From Rathayibacter sp. VKM Ac-2856 (GTDB taxonomy: Bacteria; Actinomycetota; Actinomycetes; Actinomycetales; Microbacteriaceae): a DNA stretch of 64,000 bases. Of the stretch, positions 25,620 to 34,312 are shown piece by piece (the stretch's first letter is position 1; the number at the start of each line of letters is the position of its first letter). Below the pieces are notes generated by a model. That model saw only the letters and a program-made list of their open reading frames with translations. It had not been told where the DNA came from and did no database searches. The DNA is taken from assembly GCF_013205055.1 (NCBI RefSeq), contig NZ_JABMLF010000002.1, positions 412,365 through 476,364 on the forward strand, given 5' to 3'. A program made the translations under genes and the position numbers.

Positions 25620-28034
25620 TCAGGCGCAGGGGCGGGCCGGGTAGGCGGCGGTCACCTCCGTGGAGACGGGGGCGCCGTCGATCGTCGCCGTGGCGCCGAC
25701 CGTGACCGCGCCGGCGGGCAGGTCGACCTGCCGGGTGGTGAAGGCGTGCGAGACGGTCTTGCCGGGGGCGACCGACGCGAACGTCTTCGTGCCGTAGGCG
25801 GTCGTCATCGTCACCGCGGCGGTGGCGCCGGACTCGTTCGTCGCCTGCGCCGTGATGATCGCCTTGCCCGCGATGCAGCGGGTGGAGGCGCTCGCCGCGA
25901 GCTCGAGGGCCGGGGCCGCCTCGCCCTCGGTGAAGGCGAAGGTGTCGAGCTCGAACAGGTCGCCGGTCGGGCCGGAGTAGCTGAAGTACACGTCGTGCAC
26001 TCCGGTCGCCCCGGTCAGCGCGGTGCTGACGTCGGCCCACTCCCCCGTGGTCCCGTTCACCGCGAGCACGCCCGCGACGGGCCCGGTCTCGGAGTCGAGG
26101 CGCACGGTGACGGTGCCGCCGGCCTGCAGGGCCTTCGCGCGGGCCGAGAACGTCGCCGCTCCCGTGTCGCCGAAGTCGACCGAGGACAGCGCGGTCCAGT
26201 CCCCGTTGTCGAGGTCGCGCAGGACGAGGTTCTGCGTCGCGCCGGCCGTGGGGGTGCCCAGCGGTGCGGTCGCGATGCCCTTGCTCCAGCCGATGGTCTC
26301 GGCGGGGAAGGTGCGGAACGGGTCGAAGTCCTTGACCTGGTCGACGCCGGCGTAGTCGCCGACGACCTGCTGGACCGTGCCGTCCGCGGTGAACTGCAGC
26401 TCCTGGATGTGCGGGCTGCGGTAGCCCTGGGTGGTGTCGCCGTTGATCCGCTTGTTCAGCGTGGGCGCGTGGTAGGTGAAGTAGTACTTGCCGCCGAGCT
26501 CGAAGACCGACTGGTGGTTGTTGCCGCCCGTGCCCGCTCCGAAGAAGCGGCTCTGGTTCGGGAACATCACGCCGGCGTACGCCTCCTTGGGCCACGACAT
26601 CGGGTCGTCGGAGATCATGTAGCCGATCTCGCCGCCGCCCGGGTAGCCGGGCACGCGGGTCTGGTTGCCGCCGAAGTCGTTGCCGCCGAAGTGCGACGAG
26701 TAGGAGAGGTAGTACTTGCCCTCGCGCTCGAAGACCTGGGCCGCCTCGAACGCGACCGGGGCGTCGACCACGGCGGCCGTCCCCTCGGTCGAGATCATGT
26801 CGTCGCCGAGCTCGATCACGCGGATGTTCTTCGGGTTGTTGAAGCGCTCGGCCGCGGAGAGGGCGGTCGAGGCGGGTCCGCCGCCGAAGAACAGGTAGCC
26901 CTGGCCGTCGTCGTCGATGAGCGGCGCCGGGTCGAACTTCCACGCGACGTCCGCACCGGGCGTCGTGTCGTTGATCAGCGTGCTCGTGCGCTGGCTGGTC
27001 CACGGGCCGACCGGCGAGTCACCGGTGATCACGTTGCTCGAGCCGCCGCCGTTGGCGTAGTAGAGGAAGTACTTGTCGACGCCGTTCACGGTCTTCTTGG
27101 CCATGCCGGGCGCCCACGAGTTGCCGGTGAAGGGCGCGACTCCCGCGGAGCCGGCGACCTGGATCTCGCCGTGGTCGGTCCAGTTGACGAGGTCGTCGGA
27201 GGAGATCACGGTGATCTGGTTGATCTTCCCGTAGTCGATCTGCGGAGAGACGCCCGTCGCCGGGTTCGGGGCGTAGCCCTGGGTGTCGTTCGTCATGTAC
27301 ATGTACACGCGACCGTTCTCGACGAAGCCGAAGCCGTCGGCTCCGAACTTCCAGCCGATGAGCGGGTTGTGGTCGCCCGGCACCTTGCCGACGACCTCGA
27401 TGGTCTTCGACGCGGGGGCCGGCGGCGCGGCGCCGACGAGCGAGACGTCGTCGAGCTTGTAGTCCATCAGGTGGGTGTCGGGCGCGGCCGACGGGGTGGC
27501 CGTCCACGGGGTCTCGAAGAAGAGCCGCGCGGTGGCGACGCTCTGGCCCGCGGGGATGGTGAAGGAGCCGTTGATCGACGCCCACTGCCCCTTGGTCGCG
27601 GTGACGCTCGCGAGGTTCGTGTAGGTGCCTCCGCCGTAGTGCATCGTGGCGAAGAACTGCTTGGTCGCGGGGCCCGCCGCGTTCTCGTACTTGATCTGCG
27701 CCTTGACCTGGTAGGTCTGACCGGCGGTGACCTTGCCGGAGAGGTCCTGCATGGCTCCAGCACCGGTCGTGGTGCGCCCGGTCACGAGCGCGGCGCTCGA
27801 TCCCGTCCTCGCATCCGCCGTCACGGCGATGCTGCCGGCGTCGGCGGCGTTGCCGTTGTTGACGAACCAGTTCGCCACGCCGTTCTCGAACCCGCCGTTG
27901 ACGATGAGCTCCTGCTCGGCGGCGGTCGAGGTCTGGGCGGCGAAGGGCGCCATCAGCAGTGCGGTCAGCGCCGCTGTCGCCAGCAGCCTCAATCGCAGCC
28001 GGCCCTTCGGGGCGGCTTCTTGTCGTGTCTCCAC
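25620..28034 (-). CDS. Secreted GH43-type glycosidase with CBM4/9 and CBM6-like modules
   Basis: An 804-residue secreted enzyme. A signal peptide (about 1-38) is followed by a CBM4/9-like beta-sandwich (ELIVNGGFENG... to about 190), then a five-blade GH43 catalytic domain (about 200-545) with HNPLIGWKFGADGFGFVENG and RVYMYMTND as in arabinoxylan-active members. A CBM6-like domain (about 560-695) follows, and a 95-residue C-terminal domain with two Cys that also ends the neighbouring GH43 protein. It probably removes arabinose or xylose from plant hemicellulose outside the cell. The GTG at 28034 has an ideal AAGGAGG site. It is the last of three minus-strand genes, after a 137-bp gap. Confidence 0.87.
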   Translation of the reverse strand: METRQEAAPKGRLRLRLLATAALTALLMAPFAAQTSTAAEQELIVNGGFENGVANWFVNNGNAADAGSIAVTADARTGSSAALVTGRTTTGAGAMQDLSGKVTAGQTYQVKAQIKYENAAGPATKQFFATMHYGGGTYTNLASVTATKGQWASINGSFTIPAGQSVATARLFFETPWTATPSAAPDTHLMDYKLDDVSLVGAAPPAPASKTIEVVGKVPGDHNPLIGWKFGADGFGFVENGRVYMYMTNDTQGYAPNPATGVSPQIDYGKINQITVISSDDLVNWTDHGEIQVAGSAGVAPFTGNSWAPGMAKKTVNGVDKYFLYYANGGGSSNVITGDSPVGPWTSQRTSTLINDTTPGADVAWKFDPAPLIDDDGQGYLFFGGGPASTALSAAERFNNPKNIRVIELGDDMISTEGTAAVVDAPVAFEAAQVFEREGKYYLSYSSHFGGNDFGGNQTRVPGYPGGGEIGYMISDDPMSWPKEAYAGVMFPNQSRFFGAGTGGNNHQSVFELGGKYYFTYHAPTLNKRINGDTTQGYRSPHIQELQFTADGTVQQVVGDYAGVDQVKDFDPFRTFPAETIGWSKGIATAPLGTPTAGATQNLVLRDLDNGDWTALSSVDFGDTGAATFSARAKALQAGGTVTVRLDSETGPVAGVLAVNGTTGEWADVSTALTGATGVHDVYFSYSGPTGDLFELDTFAFTEGEAAPALELAASASTRCIAGKAIITAQATNESGATAAVTMTTAYGTKTFASVAPGKTVSHAFTTRQVDLPAGAVTVGATATIDGAPVSTEVTAAYPARPCA

Positions 28035-28171
28035 GGATCCTCCTTGATCGCGTCGTTCTGTCTGTCGTGGTTCTCGGTGTCGTCGTTCTGGATGTCGTCG
28101 TCGGCGGCGAGCGCCGGCGACGGGTCGGGGGTCGCGGGCGGGCGGCCGGGAGGGCCGTCCGCCCGCGAGGA

Positions 28172-31075
28172 TCAGCCGCAGCTCGCCGCCGGATGGGGCG
28201 CGCGGACGGTGGTCGTGACGGGGGCGCCGTCGACGGTGGCGGTCGCGGTGACCACCGCCTCGCCGGTGGGGACGCTCGTCTTGCGGGTCGTGAACGCGTG
28301 GCTCGCGTTCCTCCCGGGAGCGACCGCGGCGAACGACGTCGTGCCGTGCGGAGTGGTCATCTCGACCGCGACGGGCACCTGCTCGCGGTTGGTCGCCTTC
28401 ACGGTGACGACGACCTTGCCGGCGATGCAGCGCGTGCTCGCCTCGGCGGTGACGTCGAGCGCCGCCGCCTTCAGCGTCCCGAGGCGGGCCAGCTGGTAGC
28501 TGAGCGCGCGCTCCGGGGCGTCGAGCCGGTTCTGCGTGCCGGCGGTGGTGACGGCCTGCGCCTTCGCCAGCACGGTCCGCATCTCGGCCCACGCGTCGGC
28601 CGGGTAGTCGGCCTCGCGGAGGGTCGCGGCGTGCGCGATCGCGGCGTCGAGCGGAGCGCGGTCGAGCGCCTTCCCCTCCGAGGAGAGCGTGTCGCTCAGC
28701 AGGAACTCGTCGACGTCGACGTGGCCGCCGGTCGTCTTCGTGGCGTAGCTGAACAGGCCGAGGCGGTGGCCCATGAAGTGGGTCAGCGTCCCGTCGAGCG
28801 TCTGCGGGCCCACGCGGCTGCCGAGCGTCGTCCACGTCGTGCCGTCGAGGCTGTAGGAGAAGGTCGTCCAGAGCTGGCCCGCCGGGTTGTTCAGCTCCAG
28901 GTCGGCCTTCAGGTGCACCTCGGCGGTGCCGGGCAGCGTCGCGGTGGTGCCGGGGAGGAACGCCTCCACGGCCGCCTGATCGAAGGTCTGCGCGAACGGC
29001 TGGCTGCGGTTCACGACTCCGACCGTGTTCACGCCGTCCACCCGCTTCACCGCGACGTACGAGAAGCCGCGGTTGTAGGCGGCGAGGCCGGCGACGTCGC
29101 CGTCCTTCATCCCCGACACGTCCAACGTCGTCTCGGCCGACTGCTTCGGCGCGACGATCCGCTGCGAGAGCGTGTTGCGCGCCTCCTCGAGCCAGGTCAG
29201 CTCGGGCGAGTCCGACAGCTTGGTGTGCCGGTACTCACCGGTGACGACCTTGCCGTTGGTCAGGCGGAGCCAGCCCTCGCGCTCGGTCAGGGACCAGTAG
29301 CGGTTGTCGGGGGCGTGGTTCCACTGCCAGGCCGGGTCCAGCCGCGAGCCGTTCGGCGCGATCTCGGCGGCGGACGGCAGCTCGGTCGTCGGAGCGGCGC
29401 CGATCATCGACACGTCGTCGAGCAGGTACTCGACGCTCGAGGACGCGGGCTGCGGGCTGCCCCACGGCGTCTCGACCGCGAACTTCACGCTCGAGACGTC
29501 CGCATTCTGCGGCACGGTGTAGCGGCCCGTGATCGTGGTCCACTGCCCCTGCGGGACGGCGGCCGTGACCATGGTCTGCGGACCGGCGCCGAAGTCGGCG
29601 CAGAGGTTGAAGCGGACCGAGGCAAGCCCGCTGGTGTGCTTCACCTTGGCGGAGACCGTGTAGGTGACGCCGGGCTGGAGCTTCCGGGCGAGGAGCTGGC
29701 TCGGTCCGGAGCCGTTCAGGGTCCTGGTGCCGACCTTCAGTGCCGCGGCTCCCGAGGCCGGGTCGCTCGTGTCGGCCGTGAGGGTCGCCCCGAACTGACC
29801 CGCCCACGGCGCCGTGCCCGACTCCGCTCCCGGGTTCTGCAGCAGCTCGACGCCGATCAGCGCCGGGTCGATGCTCGGGGCGGCCGGGATCGTCCACTCC
29901 TCGTCCTGGTACGCCTTGGCCGGGGCATCGTTGTCGAAGTCGTCCGAGACGACGAGGCTCTTCTGACTCTCGAAGAGCTCCTCCTCCGGACTCAGCCGGA
30001 TCGGCTTCGGGAAGCTGCCGCCCACCGGGACCGCGCCGTTCGTGCCGAAGGTCGGCCAGCCGTCCGTCCAGGTCGCCGGGATGAGGCCCGGGATGCGGCC
30101 GGTCGGGAAGCTGTCGCGGAAGAACATCCCGTGCCAGTCGGTGGTGCCGTCCTCGCGGGCGATCGGCACGAGACTCCCCTGCGCGAAGCCGCTGGAGTTC
30201 AGCACTCCGCGGCCCTCGTAGGGGTTGCCGCCGTCGGCGGTGGCGTAGCGGCCGAGCAGCTCGGACGAGCGGAACAGCGCGACCTGGCGGCCCTGGCCCG
30301 CGGGCCAGGTGATGATCACGATGTAGTACTGCCCGTCGATGTACTGCACCTGCGCGCCCTCGAACAGACCGCCGAGGTAGCCGGCGCCCGGGTAGTCGGA
30401 GGTGCGGAGGATGCCCGGGTACTCCGCGACGACCGTCGTGAGGTCGTCGCTGAGCTTCACCGCGCTGGTCGAGCCGGAGCCGTAGAAGATGTACGGCGTT
30501 CCGCCGTCGGCGTCGTCGAAGAACAGCGACGGATCGTGGAAGGCGCGGCCGAGCGCCGTGCGGGTCCAGGCCCCGTCCTCGATGTCGTCGGTGGAGTAGA
30601 GGTAGGAGCCGCCGAGGTTGTTGGTGTTGAAGACGACGTAGTACCGGCCGTCGTGGTACCGCAGCGACGAGGCCCACTGGCCGTTGCCGTAGGAGCTCTG
30701 GCCGTTGCGCAGCGAGAACCGGTCGCCGATCTCGAGGCGGTCGAAGACGTAGTTCACGATCTCCCAGTTCACGAGGTCGTAGGACTTCATGATCGGAGCG
30801 CCCGGGCTCAGATGCATCGTCGTCGAGATCATGTAGTAGACGTCGCGGCCCTCGTCGTTCTCGGCCGCGGGAACGCGCTCGACGCTGACGTCGGGCACGT
30901 CCGCGTTCAGCAGCGGCACGCGGTAGCGGCCGTCGCCCGTGTCGGTCGAGGTGTACGAGGGCTCCGGCGCCCAGGCGCCCGCGGCGCTCGCCGGGGCGGC
31001 CGCGGCGAGCAGACCCGCCGTGAGCAGGGCGCCGACCGCGGTCATCGCGAGCGCCCGGGGTCCCGATCCGCTCAT
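28172..31075 (-). CDS. Secreted multidomain GH43-type beta-xylosidase/arabinofuranosidase
   Basis: A 967-residue secreted enzyme. Signal peptide (about 1-32), GH43 propeller (about 50-370) with YYMISTTMHLSPGAPIMKS, DPSLFFDD and LFEGAQVQYIDGQYYI, then an inserted CBM4/9-like module (about 405-560) beginning ELLQNPGAESG. The C-terminal GH43 beta-sandwich (about 580-790; LDPAWQWNHAPDNRYWSL, WTTFSYSLDGTTW) resumes after it. A short helical FIVAR-like region (about 800-865) and the shared two-Cys C-terminal domain follow. A CBM placed between the propeller and its beta-sandwich is uncommon. The ATG at 31075 overlaps the stop of the upstream gene by 4 bp. The substrate is likely xylan or arabinan oligosaccharides. 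Confidence 0.87.
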   Translation of the reverse strand: MSGSGPRALAMTAVGALLTAGLLAAAAPASAAGAWAPEPSYTSTDTGDGRYRVPLLNADVPDVSVERVPAAENDEGRDVYYMISTTMHLSPGAPIMKSYDLVNWEIVNYVFDRLEIGDRFSLRNGQSSYGNGQWASSLRYHDGRYYVVFNTNNLGGSYLYSTDDIEDGAWTRTALGRAFHDPSLFFDDADGGTPYIFYGSGSTSAVKLSDDLTTVVAEYPGILRTSDYPGAGYLGGLFEGAQVQYIDGQYYIVIITWPAGQGRQVALFRSSELLGRYATADGGNPYEGRGVLNSSGFAQGSLVPIAREDGTTDWHGMFFRDSFPTGRIPGLIPATWTDGWPTFGTNGAVPVGGSFPKPIRLSPEEELFESQKSLVVSDDFDNDAPAKAYQDEEWTIPAAPSIDPALIGVELLQNPGAESGTAPWAGQFGATLTADTSDPASGAAALKVGTRTLNGSGPSQLLARKLQPGVTYTVSAKVKHTSGLASVRFNLCADFGAGPQTMVTAAVPQGQWTTITGRYTVPQNADVSSVKFAVETPWGSPQPASSSVEYLLDDVSMIGAAPTTELPSAAEIAPNGSRLDPAWQWNHAPDNRYWSLTEREGWLRLTNGKVVTGEYRHTKLSDSPELTWLEEARNTLSQRIVAPKQSAETTLDVSGMKDGDVAGLAAYNRGFSYVAVKRVDGVNTVGVVNRSQPFAQTFDQAAVEAFLPGTTATLPGTAEVHLKADLELNNPAGQLWTTFSYSLDGTTWTTLGSRVGPQTLDGTLTHFMGHRLGLFSYATKTTGGHVDVDEFLLSDTLSSEGKALDRAPLDAAIAHAATLREADYPADAWAEMRTVLAKAQAVTTAGTQNRLDAPERALSYQLARLGTLKAAALDVTAEASTRCIAGKVVVTVKATNREQVPVAVEMTTPHGTTSFAAVAPGRNASHAFTTRKTSVPTGEAVVTATATVDGAPVTTTVRAPHPAASCG

Positions 31076-31710
31076 TCGAAGAGCGAGAGGGTCAGCACCG
31101 AGGAGTAGTCGCCGGGAGCGACGTCCGCCTCGGTCTTGAGCGTGAGGCCGGCCTTGACGCTCCAGGAGCCCTCGGCGGCGACGCCCTGGGAGTCGAGGGC
31201 GATGGCGAGCAGCTCCTGGTCGACGAGGCCGACCGCGTCGGGGCCCTCGTCGAGCACGGTGTCGACCGGGTCGCCCTCGGCGACGAGGCCGGAGTCGCCG
31301 CCGTCGACGAGCTGCGGCGTCCAGCCGAGGTGGTCGGCGCCGATCGGCTCCTGGCCGTCATCGCCGGTGAAGTCGCTCGAGGAGCCGAGCACGTACCAGC
31401 CGGCGCCGTCGGGGATCTCGTCCGCGGCGCGGGTGTCGGTGACGGTCACCTCGGGCAGCTCGCCGGTGAACTGCCGGACGGTCGGCGTGGAGCCGCTCTC
31501 GGTCAGCGTCGCCGCGGTGCCGGCGACGCTCATCGCGAGCACGCCGGGCTGCTCGAGCTCGGCGATCGACACGTTCACGTCGACCTCGCCGTCGCCGTAC
31601 TCGGTGTCGGCGAAGGCGGCGGCGGAGCCGACACCGGTCAGCAGCAGGCAGCCGGCGAGGGCCGCTCCGGAGCGGGCGAGCCAGGGAGTGGAAGGACGTC
31701 GCTTGTCCAT
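31072..31710 (-). CDS. Secreted beta-rich protein of unknown function
   Basis: A 212-residue protein with a signal peptide (about 1-34, ending AAAFADT). The mature part is acidic and beta-rich, with an opening VDVNVSIAELEQPGVLAMSV and an ending GDYSSVLTLSLFE that resemble WxL-like or surface-adhesion beta-sandwich domains, but I cannot assign a family. It is first in a three-gene operon with two GH43 enzymes and overlaps the next gene by 4 bp, so it may help attach the enzymes or substrate to the cell surface. That role is inferred only from position. Confidence 0.75.
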   Translation of the reverse strand: MDKRRPSTPWLARSGAALAGCLLLTGVGSAAAFADTEYGDGEVDVNVSIAELEQPGVLAMSVAGTAATLTESGSTPTVRQFTGELPEVTVTDTRAADEIPDGAGWYVLGSSSDFTGDDGQEPIGADHLGWTPQLVDGGDSGLVAEGDPVDTVLDEGPDAVGLVDQELLAIALDSQGVAAEGSWSVKAGLTLKTEADVAPGDYSSVLTLSLFE

Positions 31711-32153
31711 GGGGTCTTCCTCCTCGATCGGCAGCGTCGCCGATCAGTTCGAGCGCCGGGAGGGCGCGAGTGCGGAGCACCGCGAGCGGTGCAGGACACC
31801 GGGGAGCGGTGCGGGAGGGCAGCGCGGGAGGACGCCCGAGAGGCGGGCGCCGCGGCTGGTCCGACGTGGAGGACGGCGTCGTGCGATCGGCTCCTGCGCA
31901 GCAGCTTCCACAGCGTGCCTGCGCGAGCAGCAGCCGCCGATCCCCGTCAGCACTGAGGGGAAGGGGGCTGTTCCGTCGCTCGTCGTCCTCGACCGCTGAG
32001 CGGATGTTCAGCTAGTCTGACGGCAATGTTACCGGGAACATCCGGGAGCGCAAGGGTGCGATCCGGATCCCGGAGCGGGGTGGACAGGGGCGTCAGAGGC
32101 GCCCTTCGCCGCGCAGCAGCACGCGGCCGGGACGATCCGGACCGGCGGGAAGG
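31711..32153. other. Divergent control region of the GH43 locus
   Basis: This 443-bp gap separates the three-gene glycosidase operon (minus) from the LacI-type gene (plus). It contains the near-perfect operator at 32026-32041 and a possible plus-strand promoter, TCGACC (31989-31994) and TAGTCT (32013-32018) with 18-bp spacing, placing the operator at the transcription start. I see no gene in it. Confidence 0.6.
32026..32041. promoter_or_regulatory. LacI-type operator
   Basis: ATGTTACCGGGAACAT is a 16-bp palindrome with one mismatched pair, with the central CG typical of LacI-family operators. It lies 113 bp before the plus-strand LacI-like gene and 316 bp before the glycosidase operon. Confidence 0.7.
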
Positions 32154-33074
32154 GTGATCGACATGCCCCTGGCGAGACTGCCGAGCGGGGGCTCGGCGAC
32201 GGTGCTCGAGCACGCCGGATCCGGCGGCGCTCCGACGGAGGCCGAGGCGCGACCCGGACTGATCGGCGTCGTGCTCGCCGACGTCGAGGCGTTCAGCGCG
32301 GAGGTGCTGAAGGGCGTGGCGTCGGCGCTGCACGGGACGCGCTTCGACCTGCTCGCGAGCACGGGGTCGAGTCATCAGGACTCGCCGGACTGGGAGCGGC
32401 AGTCGCTGCTGCGGCTGCGCGACGCGCGCGTCGAGGGGGCGATCCTGATCACCCCCACCTCCGTCATCGGCGACCCGGGACTGCCCCTGGTGGTGATCGA
32501 TCCGCTGACCGTGCAGACCGAGCTGCACTCGGTCGGCTCGGACGACTTCGGCGGCGCGGTGCTCGCCGTCCGCCACCTGATCGAGAGCGGGCACCGGCGG
32601 ATCGGCTTCGTCGCCGGGCGCGCCGACCTCGAGTCCTCGCACCGGCGGGAGGCGGGCTACCGCCGGGCGCTCGCCGAGGCGGCGATCGCCGTCGATCCCG
32701 AGCTCGTGCGGGTCGGCCACTACCGGTACGAGCCGTCGGTGGCGGCGGCGACGGAGCTGCTCGGTCTCGCCGATCCGCCGACCGCGGTGTTCGCGGCGAA
32801 CGACGTCTCGGCGATCGCGGTCGTCGAGGTCGCGCGGAAGCTCGGGGTCGCGGTGCCGGAGGGGCTGTCGGTCGTGGGGTTCGACGACGTGCCGGAGGCG
32901 TCCCGCCTCGTCCCGCCGCTCAGCACGGTGCGCCAGCCGATGCACAAGGTCGGCCGGGCCGCGGTGCGCGTGCTGCTGGCGCTGATCGACGGGCGCCCGG
33001 TGCCGGAGCGGCAGCTGCACCTGCGCAACCGGCTGGTGCTGCGCGGGTCGACGGCGCCGCCGGCCGGGCTGTAG
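32154..33074 (+). CDS. LacI-family effector-binding protein lacking the HTH domain
   Basis: A 306-residue protein whose residues 35-300 are a normal LacI periplasmic-binding-like domain: PGLIGVVLADVEAFSAEVLKG, VGSDDFGGAVLAVRHLIESGHRRIGFVAG, AVFAANDVSAIAVVEVARKLG and LSVVGFDDVPEASRLVPPLSTVRQP. The usual 55-60 residue helix-turn-helix and hinge are missing; only about 34 residues precede the core, and these read as a degenerate echo (ARLPSGGSATV) of the HTH. The frame stays open upstream to a stop at 32013 but holds no start codon and no HTH sequence. The GTG at 32154 follows GGGAAGG. It may be a broken regulator or a co-regulator of the GH43 genes. Confidence 0.85.
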   Translation: MIDMPLARLPSGGSATVLEHAGSGGAPTEAEARPGLIGVVLADVEAFSAEVLKGVASALHGTRFDLLASTGSSHQDSPDWERQSLLRLRDARVEGAILITPTSVIGDPGLPLVVIDPLTVQTELHSVGSDDFGGAVLAVRHLIESGHRRIGFVAGRADLESSHRREAGYRRALAEAAIAVDPELVRVGHYRYEPSVAAATELLGLADPPTAVFAANDVSAIAVVEVARKLGVAVPEGLSVVGFDDVPEASRLVPPLSTVRQPMHKVGRAAVRVLLALIDGRPVPERQLHLRNRLVLRGSTAPPAGL

Positions 33075-34217
<1,143 letters not shown>

Positions 34218-34236
34218 CGCCCCCGTCCCTCACGCG

Positions 34237-34299
34237 CCGCGAGATGCCACTTGTGCACGCCTTTCACGGCGTGTCGCGTGCACAAGTGGCATCTCGCGG
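34237..34299. repeat. 63-bp element with perfect 24-bp inverted repeats (copy B)
   Basis: Identical over all 63 bp to the element at 13046-13108, 21 kb away. It sits in the convergent gap between mdh (stop 34217) and the acyl-CoA oxidase-like gene (stop 34313), where it could serve as a bidirectional terminator. Confidence 0.95.
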
Positions 34300-34312
34300 G
34301 AGGGGGCAGGGG

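Noticed and set aside
25329..31108. Two frames of about 1050 codons on the plus strand opposite the GH43 genes
   Set aside because: They mirror the minus-strand glycosidases, which have signal peptides and known domains; the mirror frames have low-complexity Arg/Gly/Val content only.
32016..32153. Possible upstream part of the LacI-like gene that would supply the HTH
   Set aside because: The in-frame translation from 32016 to 32153 has no start codon and no HTH pattern; the other plus-strand frames show none either.
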